Positions 10,659 to 22,380 of a stretch of 64,000 bases of DNA are shown piece by piece (within the stretch, counting starts at the first letter, position 1; the number at the start of each line of letters is the position of its first letter). Under the pieces are notes generated by a model. The model searched no databases. It was given only the letters and a program-made list of their open reading frames with translations, and was not told the DNA's origin. A program made the position numbers and the translations under genes. The stretch comes from Quillaja saponaria (Eukaryota; Streptophyta; Magnoliopsida; Fabales; Quillajaceae): positions 13,427,001 through 13,491,000 of the forward strand of contig CM055605.1 in the NCBI GenBank assembly GCA_029379385.1. Reading direction: 5' to 3'.

Positions 10659-11057
10659 TGTTAATGTTAGATTTGTCCGAGCTGATGACTTGGCGAGGCG
10701 GTCTCCTCAATGGGTTCCACTTACCCGAGCTGGAGACTTAGTACTTGCCCGAGCTGGAGAGTGGGCGACCTGGCATTCTCGAGCCCTGCAAAATAGAGGA
10801 TGGGAGCCGAGTCCGGGGTGAACTCCCAAGATCCTCCAATGAATAAGTCAAAAAGAGGAAGAGCTCGGTAAACGGTAATAAGAAGAGAGGTAACTAAACT
10901 TTTACCTTTTTTGTATATCTTACCCTCTTCAGGAAAACGACAAGTATATAGAGCAGTCGAGCACGTGCACGGGCCACCGGAACTGTTCAAGTATGCAAGT
11001 GAATAAGCAACCGCCACGTGGCACACTCCCATTGGTTGTCATTATACTATATTAACA
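10659..11057 (-). repeat. 5' LTR of the Tat element (399 bp)
   Basis: Direct copy of 1329-1729 next to the gag end of the element, followed on the genomic plus strand by the second CATCC target duplication and then by mannanase exon sequence. Confidence 0.95.
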
Positions 11058-11849
11058 CATCCCAAAGATTTAAAATTTCCACGTATTCCGGGAGGCTTCA
11101 GCTGCCGGTCTAAGCGTTTGCTGTACATAGGCATGTAGTGATGGATCATGCTCTCCAGATATCCGCTGGAGTTTATGAAGAGCATGTCTTTCACGTATAT
11201 ATGAAATAATGTGATTTTCATTTTTTTTTTAAATAAATATTTTCTTACTAATTTTTATTGTTTTTATTTTTACATAAGCAATAGAAAATAGAGTGAGTTC
11301 TCATTTATTTATTAATTCATGCATGCAGGCATTAGATTTTGTGGTTTTGGAAGCAAGAAAGTACCGGGTAAAATTAATTTTGAGTTTAAGCAACAATTAT
11401 CATGACTTTGGGGGAAGACCTCAGTATGTGCAATGGGCTGAAGACGCTAGAGTGCCTGTCAGCAATGACGATGACTTCTACACAAATCCAATTATAAAAG
11501 CGTACTACAAGAACCATATTAAGCTATAATTTATATCATTAAGTAAATAATAAATTATCTTTGTGGATACAAAAACAACAACAATAATAATAACAGTAAT
11601 CTGCATTTCTATACTTAATTTCTCAGAGTGTTAACAAGGATCAACACCGTCACAAAAATTACTTACAAAGATGACGCAACAATAATGACTTGGGAGCTTA
11701 TGAATGAGCCTCGCTGCCAAGTTGATTTTTCTGGCAAGACTATAAATGTATGTATGTTTTTTATATAAGAATTATCAATTAGTTATTTGAGTAAAGGTAA
11801 TTTTCTTTTTTGATGAATTAATTAATGGTTAATTCGTGCATAATGTTGG

Positions 11850-11851
<2 letters not shown>

Positions 11852-11885
<34 letters not shown>
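11852..11885. repeat. (AT)n microsatellite in a mannanase intron
   Basis: An uninterrupted run of about 17 AT units just before the acceptor of mannanase exon 4. Confidence 0.9.
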
Positions 11886-11890
<5 letters not shown>

Positions 11891-12785
11891 ACAGGGATGG
11901 GTACATGAGATGGCAGCCTATGTGAAATCAATTGACAATAAACACTTGTATAGGCATCGAAGGTTTCTATGGGAACTCAGTTCCAGATAGAAAGCAATAC
12001 AATCCTGTTACCAAGTTGGTACAGATTTTATCAGCAATAATCTCATTAGAGAAATCGACTTTGCGACCATACATGCATATCCTGACATTTGGTAAGACAA
12101 TTAATTAATACCTCCTCATCTTTTTTATATCTGCAATTCTTTCTTATTATCAATGTCATAACTCAATTCAACAAAATTTTAAATTTTAAACTAGTTGGGT
12201 CATCAATAAATTAAATCATAGAATAAATAATGAAAGTGTACTAATATTTTACATCACAGGCTGACGGGGCAGAACGATAACGCACAAATGAGATTCATGC
12301 AAAGGTGGATGACAAGTCATTGAACAGACGCAAAGATAGTTCTGAAAAAGCCTTTGGTTTTTACAGAATTCGGAGAGTCAAAGAAAGATCCTGGGTACAG
12401 TATCAATGCTAGAGATTCATGAATGAATGATATCTACTCAAACATCTACAACTTGGCAGAAAATAGAGGATCATTTTCAGGAGTCTTGGTCTGGCAAATT
12501 TTGGCGGAAGGAATGGACTCATACAATGATGGATATGAGATTGTTTTGTCTCAGGACCCTTCAACAAGCAGTGTTATCAGTTGGCAGTCTACAAGACTGC
12601 ACTTGAGCACATATTGAGCACCAGTCCGCACAAAATAAAGCCAAAGCATATTAGGATGATGCATTAGCTATTAATTAGCTGCCTGCATGCAGGACCAATT
12701 AATAAATTAGTAGAAAGCTAGCTAGCTACGTGTTAAACGAAAGTAGATCTCCAGGACACTCAAAATGTAATTCTTTTTTCGTAAT

Positions 12786-13294
12786 GTATGATATGGTACG
12801 GTACATAGTTATCGGGAATTTTTGACCCCCTTGCGTTTAGCATTCCAGAATTTTATTCCAGGATCGTAATTCTTTTGTATACTAGGATCATTATTGTTCG
12901 CGATCTAGGTCATTAAAACTAGCAACCCAAATTTTCAAGATATTTCCTCAAAGAAAATGCGAAAGTATGATCACAATTTCAGCCTATATCAATTATTACT
13001 TTTTTATATATATATATATATTATGTATTTATATAATTAGTAAGCTAATATCTTTCTTATACCATAAATTAAATATTATGTATTCTATTCATTTAGTAGA
13101 ATTTAATGTGAAGTACACCAGCAAAATATGATAAATTGGCCCAAATAAGTATTTCAAGCGTACCACGTCCCGAAATAGCGAACCAACTAAGCCTACCCCC
13201 ATTGTGCCATGATTTTAGCTAGATAGCGTACCCTGTACCACGTCTCGAAACGTACCGCGATCTTGGTAACTATGGTACAGTATAGTATGGTATG
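12786..13294. mobile_element. Possible MITE with imperfect GGTAC-rich terminal inverted repeats
   Basis: The left end reads ATATGGTACGGTACATAGTT and the right end GGTAACTATGGTACAGTATA, which are imperfect reverse complements of each other, with about 460 bases of non-coding sequence between them. The superfamily and target duplication could not be decided. Confidence 0.45.
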
Positions 13295-13439
13295 TCTTTT
13301 ATACATCCATAATCATCTTCAGTTTTCATATAACTGATTTGAAGCAATGCTTTCTTTTTCCTTTTGTTTGTTTGTTTGTTATTTTATTTTATTTTTCTAA
13401 AAGAAAAAATGAGAAAAAAAAAAAGGAAAATGGAAAACC

Positions 13440-13866
13440 CTTAGGGTATAAAACTTCATTGAACTTCAAAAAAATTACAAAAGCAAGGGGGACATAAAAC
13501 CTAGTCTTGTCAAGACCAAAAGCACACAATCATAACATAAATCATAATTATAGGATACTATCCCATTACAAATCTAAACCTATCTACAACAGAGAACTCA
13601 AAAGGAAGAGGGAGAAGGAATCAACTATTTCATAAATCTCTGAGTGAATCTCTTTTCTTACAACTTGGGTATTTAACACTTAACAAACTAACAACCTGTT
13701 AAACACAGTCTCGAATTAACTCACTGTAACTGTCTAATAAATCAATTTATTATCACCAAGCACATGTAAAAGTTTCCAGCCCACTTCTAATGATAAAGCC
13801 CATAAGCTTGATCCGTCTAAATTCCCTCTTCCATTAACAAATCCTTCTCCTTATGGATTGAAATTT
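13440..13866 (-). repeat. Probable LTR-like 3' remnant of a gypsy element
   Basis: Directly downstream of the pol fragment at 13867-14122, the minus strand begins GATCAAGCTTATGGGC and goes on without coding potential. The position suits a 3' untranslated region and LTR, but no second copy or clear end was found. Confidence 0.35.
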
Positions 13867-14122
13867 GGAAATCTATTTTTGAGGTCTTCTAGATCCTCCC
13901 AAAGGTGTTGTCTTCAGGATTAGTGTTGGACCACTGCACTAACACTTGTACTGCAACCCTGTTATTCTTCTTGCTTATCTTTCTTTCCAGAATTGTTATT
14001 GGCTCCAATAAAACTTCTCAATCTTCATTCATCCTTCGTAACTGAGAATGGACCATGTGTCTTTTTCAGCAAGGAGACATGAAAGGGGTTGTGAATTTTG
14101 GCATCAAGTGGTAGCTGCAAGT
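13867..14122 (-). pseudogene. C-terminal end of a gypsy (chromovirus-like) polyprotein
   Basis: On the minus strand this reads LQLPLDAKIHNPFHVSLLKK, the typical end of a chromoviral integrase, followed after frameshifts by a QVLVQWSNTNPED-like stretch and WEDLEDLK, the end of a chromodomain-type tail. It is a short degraded fragment; nothing else of pol is visible upstream. Confidence 0.7.
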
Positions 14123-14125
14123 AAG

Positions 14126-14330
14126 GGTGCAAATGATCCGAGTTATTCATGAATAGCTCGTAAACAAGCTCGGTAAGGACGAACTCGGTTTATTTTTTAA
14201 ACGAGTCGAGCTCGAACTTTATTTTAAGGCTTATTTAGTAAACAAGTCGAGTTTGAACTTTACAAAGCTCAGCTCAAAAGCTCGTGAGCCTAGCTAGTTT
14301 TAAAAAATTAAATTTATTTATTTATTAATT
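14126..14330. repeat. Dispersed GAGCTCGAAC-type repeat fragment
   Basis: It begins TAAGGGTGCAAATGATCCGAG-like and is built of repeated, degenerate words such as GAGTCGAGCTCGAAC, AAACAAGTCGAG and AAGCTCGTGAGC. This kind of repeat is common in plant genomes, sometimes as hAT-like non-autonomous elements; that label is a guess. Confidence 0.35.
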
Positions 14331-17114
14331 TTTTTTATATATAAGATAAACATATAATAAATATATTTGTTTAAACAATATAACACAATAACATATCTAG
14401 CTTAGTGACAACACACTATGTATGGGTTCAAGTCTCTTTGGCTCCACTTGTTAGAACCTGATTATTTAGCTTATATTTTAGGATGTTATACACAAACTGT
14501 TTAAGTAAATCATGAATTTTCATGGGATAAGTTAAAATAAGATAATAATTATATATATAGGTGATTTAACGCTTACATAAACTAAAATTTAAAACAAATA
14601 AACTCAAATACATACGTGAATGCATATAAATAAAACGTTTATCCCCATTTTATAATGAGTTGGTGTGAACTTGGAGTCCATTTTATAAAATGGACTTGGA
14701 AATCATGTAAATTATATCTATACAAATAATTAGAAGTAGAATTAATTTACACCACTTATTAATTAAATAACCAATCATGCACCTAATATATTAGTATTAC
14801 TATAGTTTTGTCTTTTAGCCAAACACATCAACCGACCTTGCTGGATTTTTTTTCTTTCCTTCTTTCTCTCGACTGGCCCTGTTAATCCTCTATTCCTTCA
14901 ACTTGCACCGCCAAGCTTTCTTAGATTAATAATGTGAAATTCTCTTGGGTTAAGTAAGTTCAAGGTATGAAGTACCCCCTTTTCCCCTTCCTTGGTTTTA
15001 AGGTGCTATTTTGTTCTTTTTGTGCCGTGTATATATAGTTGTATGTGCCAAGAAAATAGGTTCTATTTTGGGTAATGGTGTTATGGTTTCTTGGCTATGA
15101 ACTTAAGGAGTGCTAGGTAGGTGTGTGTAGTCGTGGATTACATGGGAGAAAGGTGAAGGGAGAGATGGTTGGTGGCTGTGACAAGGCTGAATTTATGACC
15201 TGCTTTCTGATTTTGTAACCGAATAAAAGTGGTGCAAACGGTAGTGTTTCTGCCTTGTGTGATCATGTCCTTGGTAGGCAGCTTCAAGTAGTTCATGGAT
15301 GGGTGGAAGTTGGACAGCAAGCTACTGCCATGAGTGGAAGCAAAATTTATGTCATGTGATTTCAAAGCTTTAACCAGATGAAAGTTAATAATATAAAATA
15401 AAATATTGTTAAATTCTTAATTTAAGTATGTAAATGATAAATCCTTTAAGTTTAATTAGAAAAGTAGACTATATACATTTTGTTGGTAAAATGGGTAACT
15501 AGAGAACATGAAAGTTGATTCAAATAATTTTTAAATTAATAATTGGAGGATAGGTGCAAGTAAATGGATAACTTATATATAATTTCTCGATGTATTTATA
15601 ATTAGTTGAATTGGAAATTAAGATTCGAACATGTAAATTAAGATTAGCATGACTAAATGTACCAAATTTTAGATAATTTAAGGTTCAATGTTGCAAATAC
15701 ATATAAGTGTAATCGAGAAGTTTAAGTAATTAGGATTTATTGATAGAAAAATAAGAAACGATGGGAGAATTAGATGAAAATTGGGAGTAAACTTGTATAA
15801 ATGCAATACTCAATCTTCAATTTGTTAAAAATGTTCTAAATGGGTGCATACTAAGCCTTATAGAGGCACTACATAAAATCCTTGGATAACATAGTAAATA
15901 ACATAAAGTCTGCTAACACACTACTAAATATAACAAAATAAATTCCTAAATTCTAAAATTACAACATAAAACATATAACATACAAATAATAAATCCTTAA
16001 TTTATCTCATGCCTCACCATTCTCTCTTCATTGGAAAAAACTTTACTTAGAGTTTTGTAATGAGGAGAGATGAAAAACCTCAACAATGAAATCCTACAAC
16101 AAGATCAAGGGTTCGAGGGAAAGAGTTGGCAATGAGAACTCTGTAAGGGACTGTAAACACTTGTAACTGCAATGGAATCATAAAATCAATGTGCTTGGTA
16201 TCCAGAAAAGGGGTAGTTTTGATAATCTACTATGAATATCTATATGCATGCTCTTGACTCTATCTACATAATCTGGAACATCGTCTATATGCTTTGGAAA
16301 TCCATCTATAAGCATTGAAATGTCGGATGGCTCAATCATGCATTTAATTTGAATCTTATTATCCATTGCAAGTGGTTCCTAAATAACAGTGTAGAACTTT
16401 CCATCTGGTACTAGAATAAGGGTCTCTAATGGTGGCTTTAATATCTCTAGCAATCTGTTTACAGTGTCTCCTAGTACATAAGTGTGTATCTCAACCATAA
16501 TTGACTTAGGTTCATCAAGGCCTGGACCCTATAAAGAGAGAAACAGGTGAAGTAAGAATTTTTTTACCAATTCAAGCATTTTATAGTATAATTTAAGGAA
16601 ACAGACATCAAATTTTGATTTTATGCATTGAAACACTTTAGTAATCAGTTTAAGTTTTCTAATACCCAAACTAAAAATTGGTGAACTGAATGGGTCAAAG
16701 TTTAGGCTAGTCTGGTTAACTCTGATAAACAAGACAAGTGGCATCATGATATGACAAGATTAGGTGACGTATAGTACCTTAGTCGATATGACACTGAGAT
16801 ATTCTTGTGACTTGGATGAGTAATGCAGGTTGACTTTAGACATGCTAAATGATAAGGATGAGTATCTTTATACTGACAAGTGGCACTTAGTTCTAACAAA
16901 GCAAACAGTATGAACATTGACGTTGGGTGTTGATGTGGCTTGTGCTCTAACATGGTCCAAAGGCCCAAGACGTGATAGGTAAGGTACACATGGCAAGTGA
17001 CATGGCACTAGGATGAGAAGCTATGCGTATATGGTGCTTGATTTGGCAACATCATAATACGACTGAAGCACGGCGGTGCATGAGACTACTCCAGGTGTCC
17101 ATTAACCATGAAAT
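14331..17114. other. Intergenic stretch, nothing recognised
   Basis: AT-rich sequence with only short open frames. The longest (15138-15365 and 16178-16366, both minus) match nothing I know. The neighbourhood of 16178-16500 reads as a longer protein-like stretch with few stops on the minus strand, so it may be an old gene or element fragment, but I cannot name it. Confidence 0.5.
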
Positions 17115-17874
17115 TGTTAAGAAATAAGTGGTCATGCATCGAATGCACACATAATGCAATAATAAAATTTCCCAAACTAAGAATATAGATGAATCAAATA
17201 ATTATATAACAAAAGTTAAAGATTAACTACTAACCTCTTAAAGCTTTCTTAATGCATCTAGTTTGATTGTTTAAATGGTTGTTCGGGGTTCCTTCTCAAA
17301 TCTTCAAAAGCGATACTCCCAATCAAACATAGAAAACCCAATCAATGATTAATAGCTATTCATGTATATAGCCTCTAATGAAATAGTTCACACAAACCAA
17401 TTTAAAACTCTACATAAAAGTCTACCTTTCCAATTGGTTGAAGGATATCGATTCCACTATTAGGATACGTGCTAGCTTCCACTCAATAGAATCTTCAATG
17501 GAAAAGGTTGATCTTGAAGTAAGAACTTCTTTACTTTAAGTTGGGTACTCAGCTATGGATAAAGGAATGGACAAGAACTATTTCTTACTCTAACCTCCTT
17601 CTTTGGCCGAATTGCTGACTCTTAAATGAATGTGCATTATTCACTTGATCATGGATAACCGAATTCCTTCCTTAGCTTTGCTTATATAGGTGGTGGCTAG
17701 GGCTATGCCTTAATTTGGATCCAATATGTTGTTTCCAATTAAGCCTAAAGCCCAAAGCCTAAAACTCATTTAGCAATCTATAATCATATTAGGATTGCTA
17801 AAGGGCCTTTTAGATTCCTAACTGCCCAAATCCAATTAGCATTCTCTCTAGTTCCTTTTCTTGGCTTTCAAGAA
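17115..17874 (-). repeat. copia 3' LTR, distal segment (760 bp)
   Basis: Reverse complement matches the distal part of the solo LTR 17875-19721, with shared words such as GGGCTTTAGG, AACTATTTCATTAGAG-like and GATGCATGACC. It ends in TTAACA at the left and in the target duplication AAGAA at the right. Confidence 0.85.
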
Positions 17875-19721
17875 TGTTAGTATTGGTGTGCAAGAGTCAA
17901 TCAATGATTGGTTGTAATAACACTTTATTTGTAATTAATGCATGTAATAATATTAATTAGGCATTGTTTATTTGATGTGTTTAAATGAGATTTAATATAA
18001 CGATGCTTAAAGTCCCTAGAATAATAATTGTGTATACATAATTATGATGTTGATCAATATTATGAGATATGATATACAAAAAGTATTATTGTAAAAGTAT
18101 TCATAGTCGATAAATCATTAAGAATATGGATATTAATGATTCTGAGACTAGCATACGTTGTGTTATTCTCTTATAAAGAGAATAGTCATCTTCATAACTA
18201 CAAGCATGGTAATGTTGAGACAAACATATGGGTGCTTGTTAGTTGAATAAGTACACTGAATTAACCTAACACGAGAAACCATTTGCAGTCTTTATTCACG
18301 TGTCAAGGGAAGTTTACAGTGTTAGTGGTGTAAGTGACCCTATGACTTGATATCATCTTATTACCTTATATATGAATCTACTTGTTTTGGTGTCATTCCC
18401 CTTATTGTGTAATAAGGATAATACATGGGTGATTATTGAACATGTAATAAAGCATATAAAGGTAGATGAATGATAGACAAAGAATTCATCACCCTTATTA
18501 AAGAGGACAAATATTTCATGGCCTCTTGAGACAAGTATGTTTTGTTCCAGAAATCTTTGCAAAGTGAAAAAGATTAATTGATAATGGATTTAGACAAGTA
18601 TGTTTTCTTGAATCTCTTTGATGAATAAAACAAAACTTCTTTTCAAGTGGTAATGGATTTAGACAAAGTTAGGGTTGATACTAGATACCATGCCCTATGT
18701 CTAACTCTGGATATGATTGAATTACACAGTAACCAAACACTGAAAAATTTGATAATTGATCTTTACTTTGATTGTACTTGGGTGGTCATGATACATTGCC
18801 AGATGTAAATTTTGAACTATAAAAGTGAGTTGCTTGGTTTGACAAAACCAAAGTTAAATCAAAAGAGTTTTAATTTAACCACATTTCTTAGGAAGTAACC
18901 AATTATATTTATTACCAATGTAAGAGAGAACCTAATTCGTTATACACTTTAATTGACTTAGGTTAAGAACCTAGAAGGATAAATAGAGTCTTTGAATAAA
19001 TAGTTAACTTCCAAGCACTAAAAGGTAAAAAGGTAAGTGATACCTATACATATATGGTAAGACTTATGTTCTTGAAATTCAAGAAAAAGTCTAGTGGGAA
19101 TCCTAATTGAATTTGGGCCAGTAGGAGTCTAAAGACCCATTACTAATCATAATACAATTATGGATTACTAAAGGAGTTTTGGGCCTTGGGCTTTAGGTTT
19201 AAGACTTAATTGAATCCAACACATGGATAAGTTAAACCTAGACCTAGCCGCCCCCTATATATGTATAAGCTAGAGAATTTGGCCACTATGTGACATATTA
19301 CAACCACAAGAGACACATTGTGACTTTCGGCCTAGACAGAAAAAAGAGCAAGAAAGAGTTCTTGTCAATTTCATCCTCCTAGCCTTGACCCCCCCTACCT
19401 TGAATCAAATGAGTTTTTGCTTCAAGAATTCTCCTGGTCAATTGTGTGAACTATATCATTAGAGACTTTTTGCTTGAATAGCTTTCTGATCATTGATCAT
19501 TTCGTGTGTTTGAATGGGGTTATCGTTTTAACAATTCATGGATGAACTTAAACCATCCCTTCTAAACAATCAAACTAGCTAAATCAAGAAAGCTTCAAGA
19601 TGTTAGTTTTAATCTTTATATTTTATTTCATATAATTATTTGATTAGCTTATGTTCTTGGTTTGGGAATTTTAAATATCCCGACGCATGTGCATAGGATG
19701 CATGACCTCAACTTCCCAACA
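17875..19721 (+). repeat. Inverted solo LTR (1847 bp) of the same copia family
   Basis: Starts TGTTAGTATTGG, ends CTTCCCAACA and is flanked by perfect 5-bp duplications AAGAA (17870-17874 and 19722-19726). No internal retrotransposon sequence is attached, so it is a solo LTR left by recombination of a complete element that had inserted in the host LTR in opposite orientation. It contains no gene; the ORF-like stretch 18353-18562 is LTR sequence. Confidence 0.9.
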
Positions 19722-20813
19722 AAGAAAAATAGTCTTGCCACATAAATGTAACAAAATACCTTTTTATCTTAATGTACTTGGAACATAATTATGAATTCCA
19801 AATATCCATTAATATTTCTAGGTTCTTAACCTAAGTCAATTAAAATGTAAACCAATTAGATTCTCCCATGCGTTGGCAATAAATGTAATTGGATACATCT
19901 TAAGAAGTACAGTTAAATCAAAACACTTTAACTTTGATTTTCTCAAACTAACCAACTTACACTTATAGGTCAAGATTGAAATCTAACAATGTATCATGAC
20001 CACTCAAATATAAGTGAAGTTTATATTATTTAATAAACCTTTCAGTGCTTAGTTACCATGTAATTCAACCCTTTCATCATACATTCCCAAGTTAGGCATG
20101 GATTCTAGTGTCATCCCTAACTTTGTCTAAATTCATTAGTACTTGAAATTAAGTCTACGTTTTATTCCTCAAAGAGATTCAAGAAAACACTTTTCTTATA
20201 CTCTTCCACTTTGCAAAGATTTTTGGAACATGACATACATGTCTCAAGAGGCCATGTGTTATTCGTCCTCTTTACTGAGGATGTTGAATTCATTATCACT
20301 CATTCATCTGCCTACATATGCTTCACATATCCAATAATCAACCTTGTATCATCATTTTTACAGGACTAGTAGTATGACATCAAAACATGTAGATTCACGT
20401 ATATGGTAATAAGTTAATCTCAAGTCAAATGATCACTAACACCACCAGCACTTTAAGAACTTTTATTAACACAAGATTCCAAATGATTTCTCGTGTTGGG
20501 TTAATTCAATGACTTGTCTAACTAACAAGCACTCATATGTTTCTTAAGCATCACCATGCTTGTAGTTGTAAGATCAATACTCTCTACATAAGAGATGGAC
20601 AGAGCATACACTAGTCTCAAAGAATCAACAATATCTTTATTCTTGATAATTCATTAACTATGAATGATTCAAAATAATACAATATGTATGACATATCTCA
20701 TAATTATGATCATCATAATTATTCATGCACAGATAATACTATATGTATGTCATGCATTAGTTATGTGTCATTACAATCAACTATTAATTGACTCTTGGAT
20801 GCCAATACTAACA
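19722..20813 (-). repeat. copia 3' LTR, proximal segment (1092 bp)
   Basis: Reverse complement begins TGTTAGTATTGG at 20813 and follows the solo LTR closely, with GACTAGTGTATG-type, ACTACAAGCATGG, GGCCTCTTGAGACA and TTGACTTAGGTTAAGAACC all shared. It directly abuts the copia pol remnant. Confidence 0.88.
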
Positions 20814-20829
20814 ATCACCTACTTGGACT

Positions 20830-21895
20830 AGAGCAAACCACTATGATATCTAGTCTTACCATATTAAAGTGAATATCATGCTTCCACTGTGGCAAAGGCT
20901 TCGTAAGTTGATCTACCACATTCTCATTAGTGGGAATGTGCTATATTTTTATACCCATCCTATCAACGAAATCACACACTAGGTGATACTGCCTTAATAC
21001 AAGTTTACAATGTTATCATAATATAACTCTATTAGATTTACAATGTTGAGAACCACCCCAAGTTCAGTTATGAACTTCTTGATCCAAGCTGCCTCTTACT
21101 TAGAACTCTTTTAGCTAATAGTTCCTCCATTAAGTGTGAATATGAATCCAGACTGTGATTTAGAATCATCCATGACGGTTTGAAAGCTTGCATCGACATA
21201 TCCAAAAACTTTCAATTCTTCATTTTCTCCATATATGAAGAATGCATCCCTAGTCCTTCTCAAGTACTTGAGCATGTTCTTAACTACTTTCTAATATTGT
21301 TTGCCTAGAACTGCCTGGTATTTGCTTGTAACACTTAATGCATATGATACGTCAACACATGTATATAACATGGCATACATGATTGAACCATTTGCAGAAG
21401 CATATGGTCTTTCATTCATTTGTTCTCTTTCCAATTGTATCACAGGAGACATACTTTTGAAAAGATGTACACCATGTGACATGGGCAAGAAACTTTTCTT
21501 TGACACATCCATGCAAAATATCTTAAGCTTTTTGTCAATGTACATGGATTGTGATAATCCAAGAAACTTCTTAGATCTGTCTCTATAGATCCTTTTGCAC
21601 AATACAGAAGTTGTTTCACCCATATCTTTCATGGGGAAATTTCCGGATAGCCAAAACTTAATCGATTGTAACATAGGAATGTCATTACCTAAGAGGAGTA
21701 TGGCATCTACATACAATACCAATAATGTTACTACACTCCAACTAATCTTTTTGTACATACACGGTTCATCTTCATTTTTCATGAAATCATAAGCTTTTAA
21801 AGTTTCATCAAAAAGAATATTTCAGCTTCTTGAAGCTTGCTTAAGTCCATAAATGGATTCCTTTTTCCTTCTTTCATTTACTCTAACAAGTATGT
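20830..21895 (-). pseudogene. copia reverse transcriptase/RNase H remnant
   Basis: 21291-21782 encodes the late RT: DEPCMYKKISWS, LYVDAILLLGNDIPML, KDMGETTSVL, FLGLSQSMYIDK, PYASANGSIMYAML and DVSYALSVTSKYQA. The second catalytic Asp of the YVDD box is changed to Ala (YVDA), and Gly-Lys-x-Tyr runs into a stop. RNase H follows with stops (FGYVDASFQT), and RT upstream (YGLKQASRS) lies at about 21800-21850. No product is possible. Confidence 0.88.
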
Positions 21896-22380
21896 TGGAA
21901 TTTCACAAAAACCACAACCTTTAATTGAAAATTGTCCAATTGATTCATCTTCGGTTACAATTCGCAAAATAATTTATTTAGTGTAATATGACCACTTTAC
22001 AAGTTCAAATTCTAAATCAAGTGAATATATTCAACCTTTTCTCCTTTCAAACCTGAAATTCTCCAAAATTAGGTCCATAAGATTCTAAGTGTAATCATCA
22101 TGCAATCTGTGAACCCTTAATTCATTTTGAACCTAATTGAACTTGTACCAAATCCATAAGTATCCATAGGATCATATTTCATAACCTTATAATTCTTCAA
22201 GAAGTCAATGTGTAACAATTAGAATAATTAATATCCAAGCTTCATGAATAAAGTCATAAACTATATTCATGTCCAAAGCATAAACAACATAAACTTGATT
22301 CATAATCCGAAATATACATGCATACCATTCACTATACAAATCATCACTAAGTAGGACATAAACAAGTTCCTACAATACAT
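21896..22380. other. Intergenic stretch, nothing recognised
   Basis: AT-rich sequence between the broken end of the copia remnant and the LINE. No coding similarity was noticed on either strand. Confidence 0.5.

Larger units (their letters stand above)
1329..11057 (-). mobile_element. Complete Tat-lineage Ty3/gypsy LTR retrotransposon inserted in the mannanase exon
   Basis: The element has two direct LTRs (1329-1729 and 10659-11057) that begin TGTTAATG and end ATTAACA, flanked by the 5-bp target duplication CATCC (1324-1328 and 11058-11062). gag, protease, RT, two RNase H regions and integrase follow in that order on the minus strand, so the 5' LTR is the right-hand one. Tat-lineage features are the archaeal-type second RNase H before integrase, and an additional antisense ORF between integrase and the 3' LTR. 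By eye the LTRs differ at about 23 of 399 aligned bases, mostly transitions, plus a 2-bp indel. The coding regions carry many stops and frameshifts, so the copy is not autonomous. It is markedly GC-richer than its surroundings. Confidence 0.95.
857..12667 (+). pseudogene. MAN: Mannan endo-1,4-beta-mannosidase (GH5) pseudogene, split by rpoB DNA and a retrotransposon
   Basis: The family hydrolyses mannan backbones in the cell wall. Recognisable pieces, in order: start codon 857-859; hydrophobic signal peptide ([13 protein letters not shown]) and mature N-terminus 1141-1328; the same exon resumes at 11063 and ends at 11194. Later exons lie at 11329 to about 11524, 11627-11747, 11895-12091 and 12260 to about 12667. 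Signature stretches include FVLNGSPF, NNYHDFGGRPQYVQWA, the acid/base motif MNEPR (exon 3) and the nucleophile motif TEFGES (exon 5). Exons 1/2, 3/4 and 4/5 join correctly at GT-AG borders. Lesions: TAG for the Trp of NSYW (1299-1301), a frameshift at about 11084, a stop near 11116, no GT donor after exon 2, two frameshifts in exon 4, TGA for Trp in exon 5 and a frameshift in the last 25 codons. A 280-bp plastid fragment and a 9.7-kb Tat element sit inside. It cannot make enzyme. The closest subfamily looks like the MAN6/7-type plant mannanases, from memory of the family, not from a search. Confidence 0.9.
17115..21895 (-). mobile_element. 3' part of a Ty1/copia retrotransposon with a split 3' LTR
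   Basis: Order on the minus strand: RT and RNase H remnants (21895 down to about 20830), then a 3' LTR starting TGTTAGTATTGG at 20813. The LTR continues to 19722, is interrupted by an inverted solo LTR (17875-19721), resumes at 17874 and ends at 17115 with CTTAACA. Removing the insert and one AAGAA copy gives an LTR of 1847 bp. The 5' half of the element and its 5' LTR are absent; homology stops near 21895. The candidate 3' target-site sequence is GAAAT (17110-17114), without a partner to test it. Confidence 0.88.

Noticed and set aside
12423..12617. A separate small gene encoding 64 residues
   Set aside because: It is the last exon of the mannanase pseudogene between two frameshifts (IVLSQDPSTSSVIS).
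1..12667. Plastid genome contamination of the assembly
   Set aside because: Only 280 bases are plastid-like and both borders continue into mannanase sequence that rejoins in frame.
17115..20813. A foldback or Mutator-type element with long inverted repeats
   Set aside because: The inner part has LTR ends TG...CA, a 5-bp AAGAA duplication and the same length as the outer LTR, so nested LTRs explain the palindrome.
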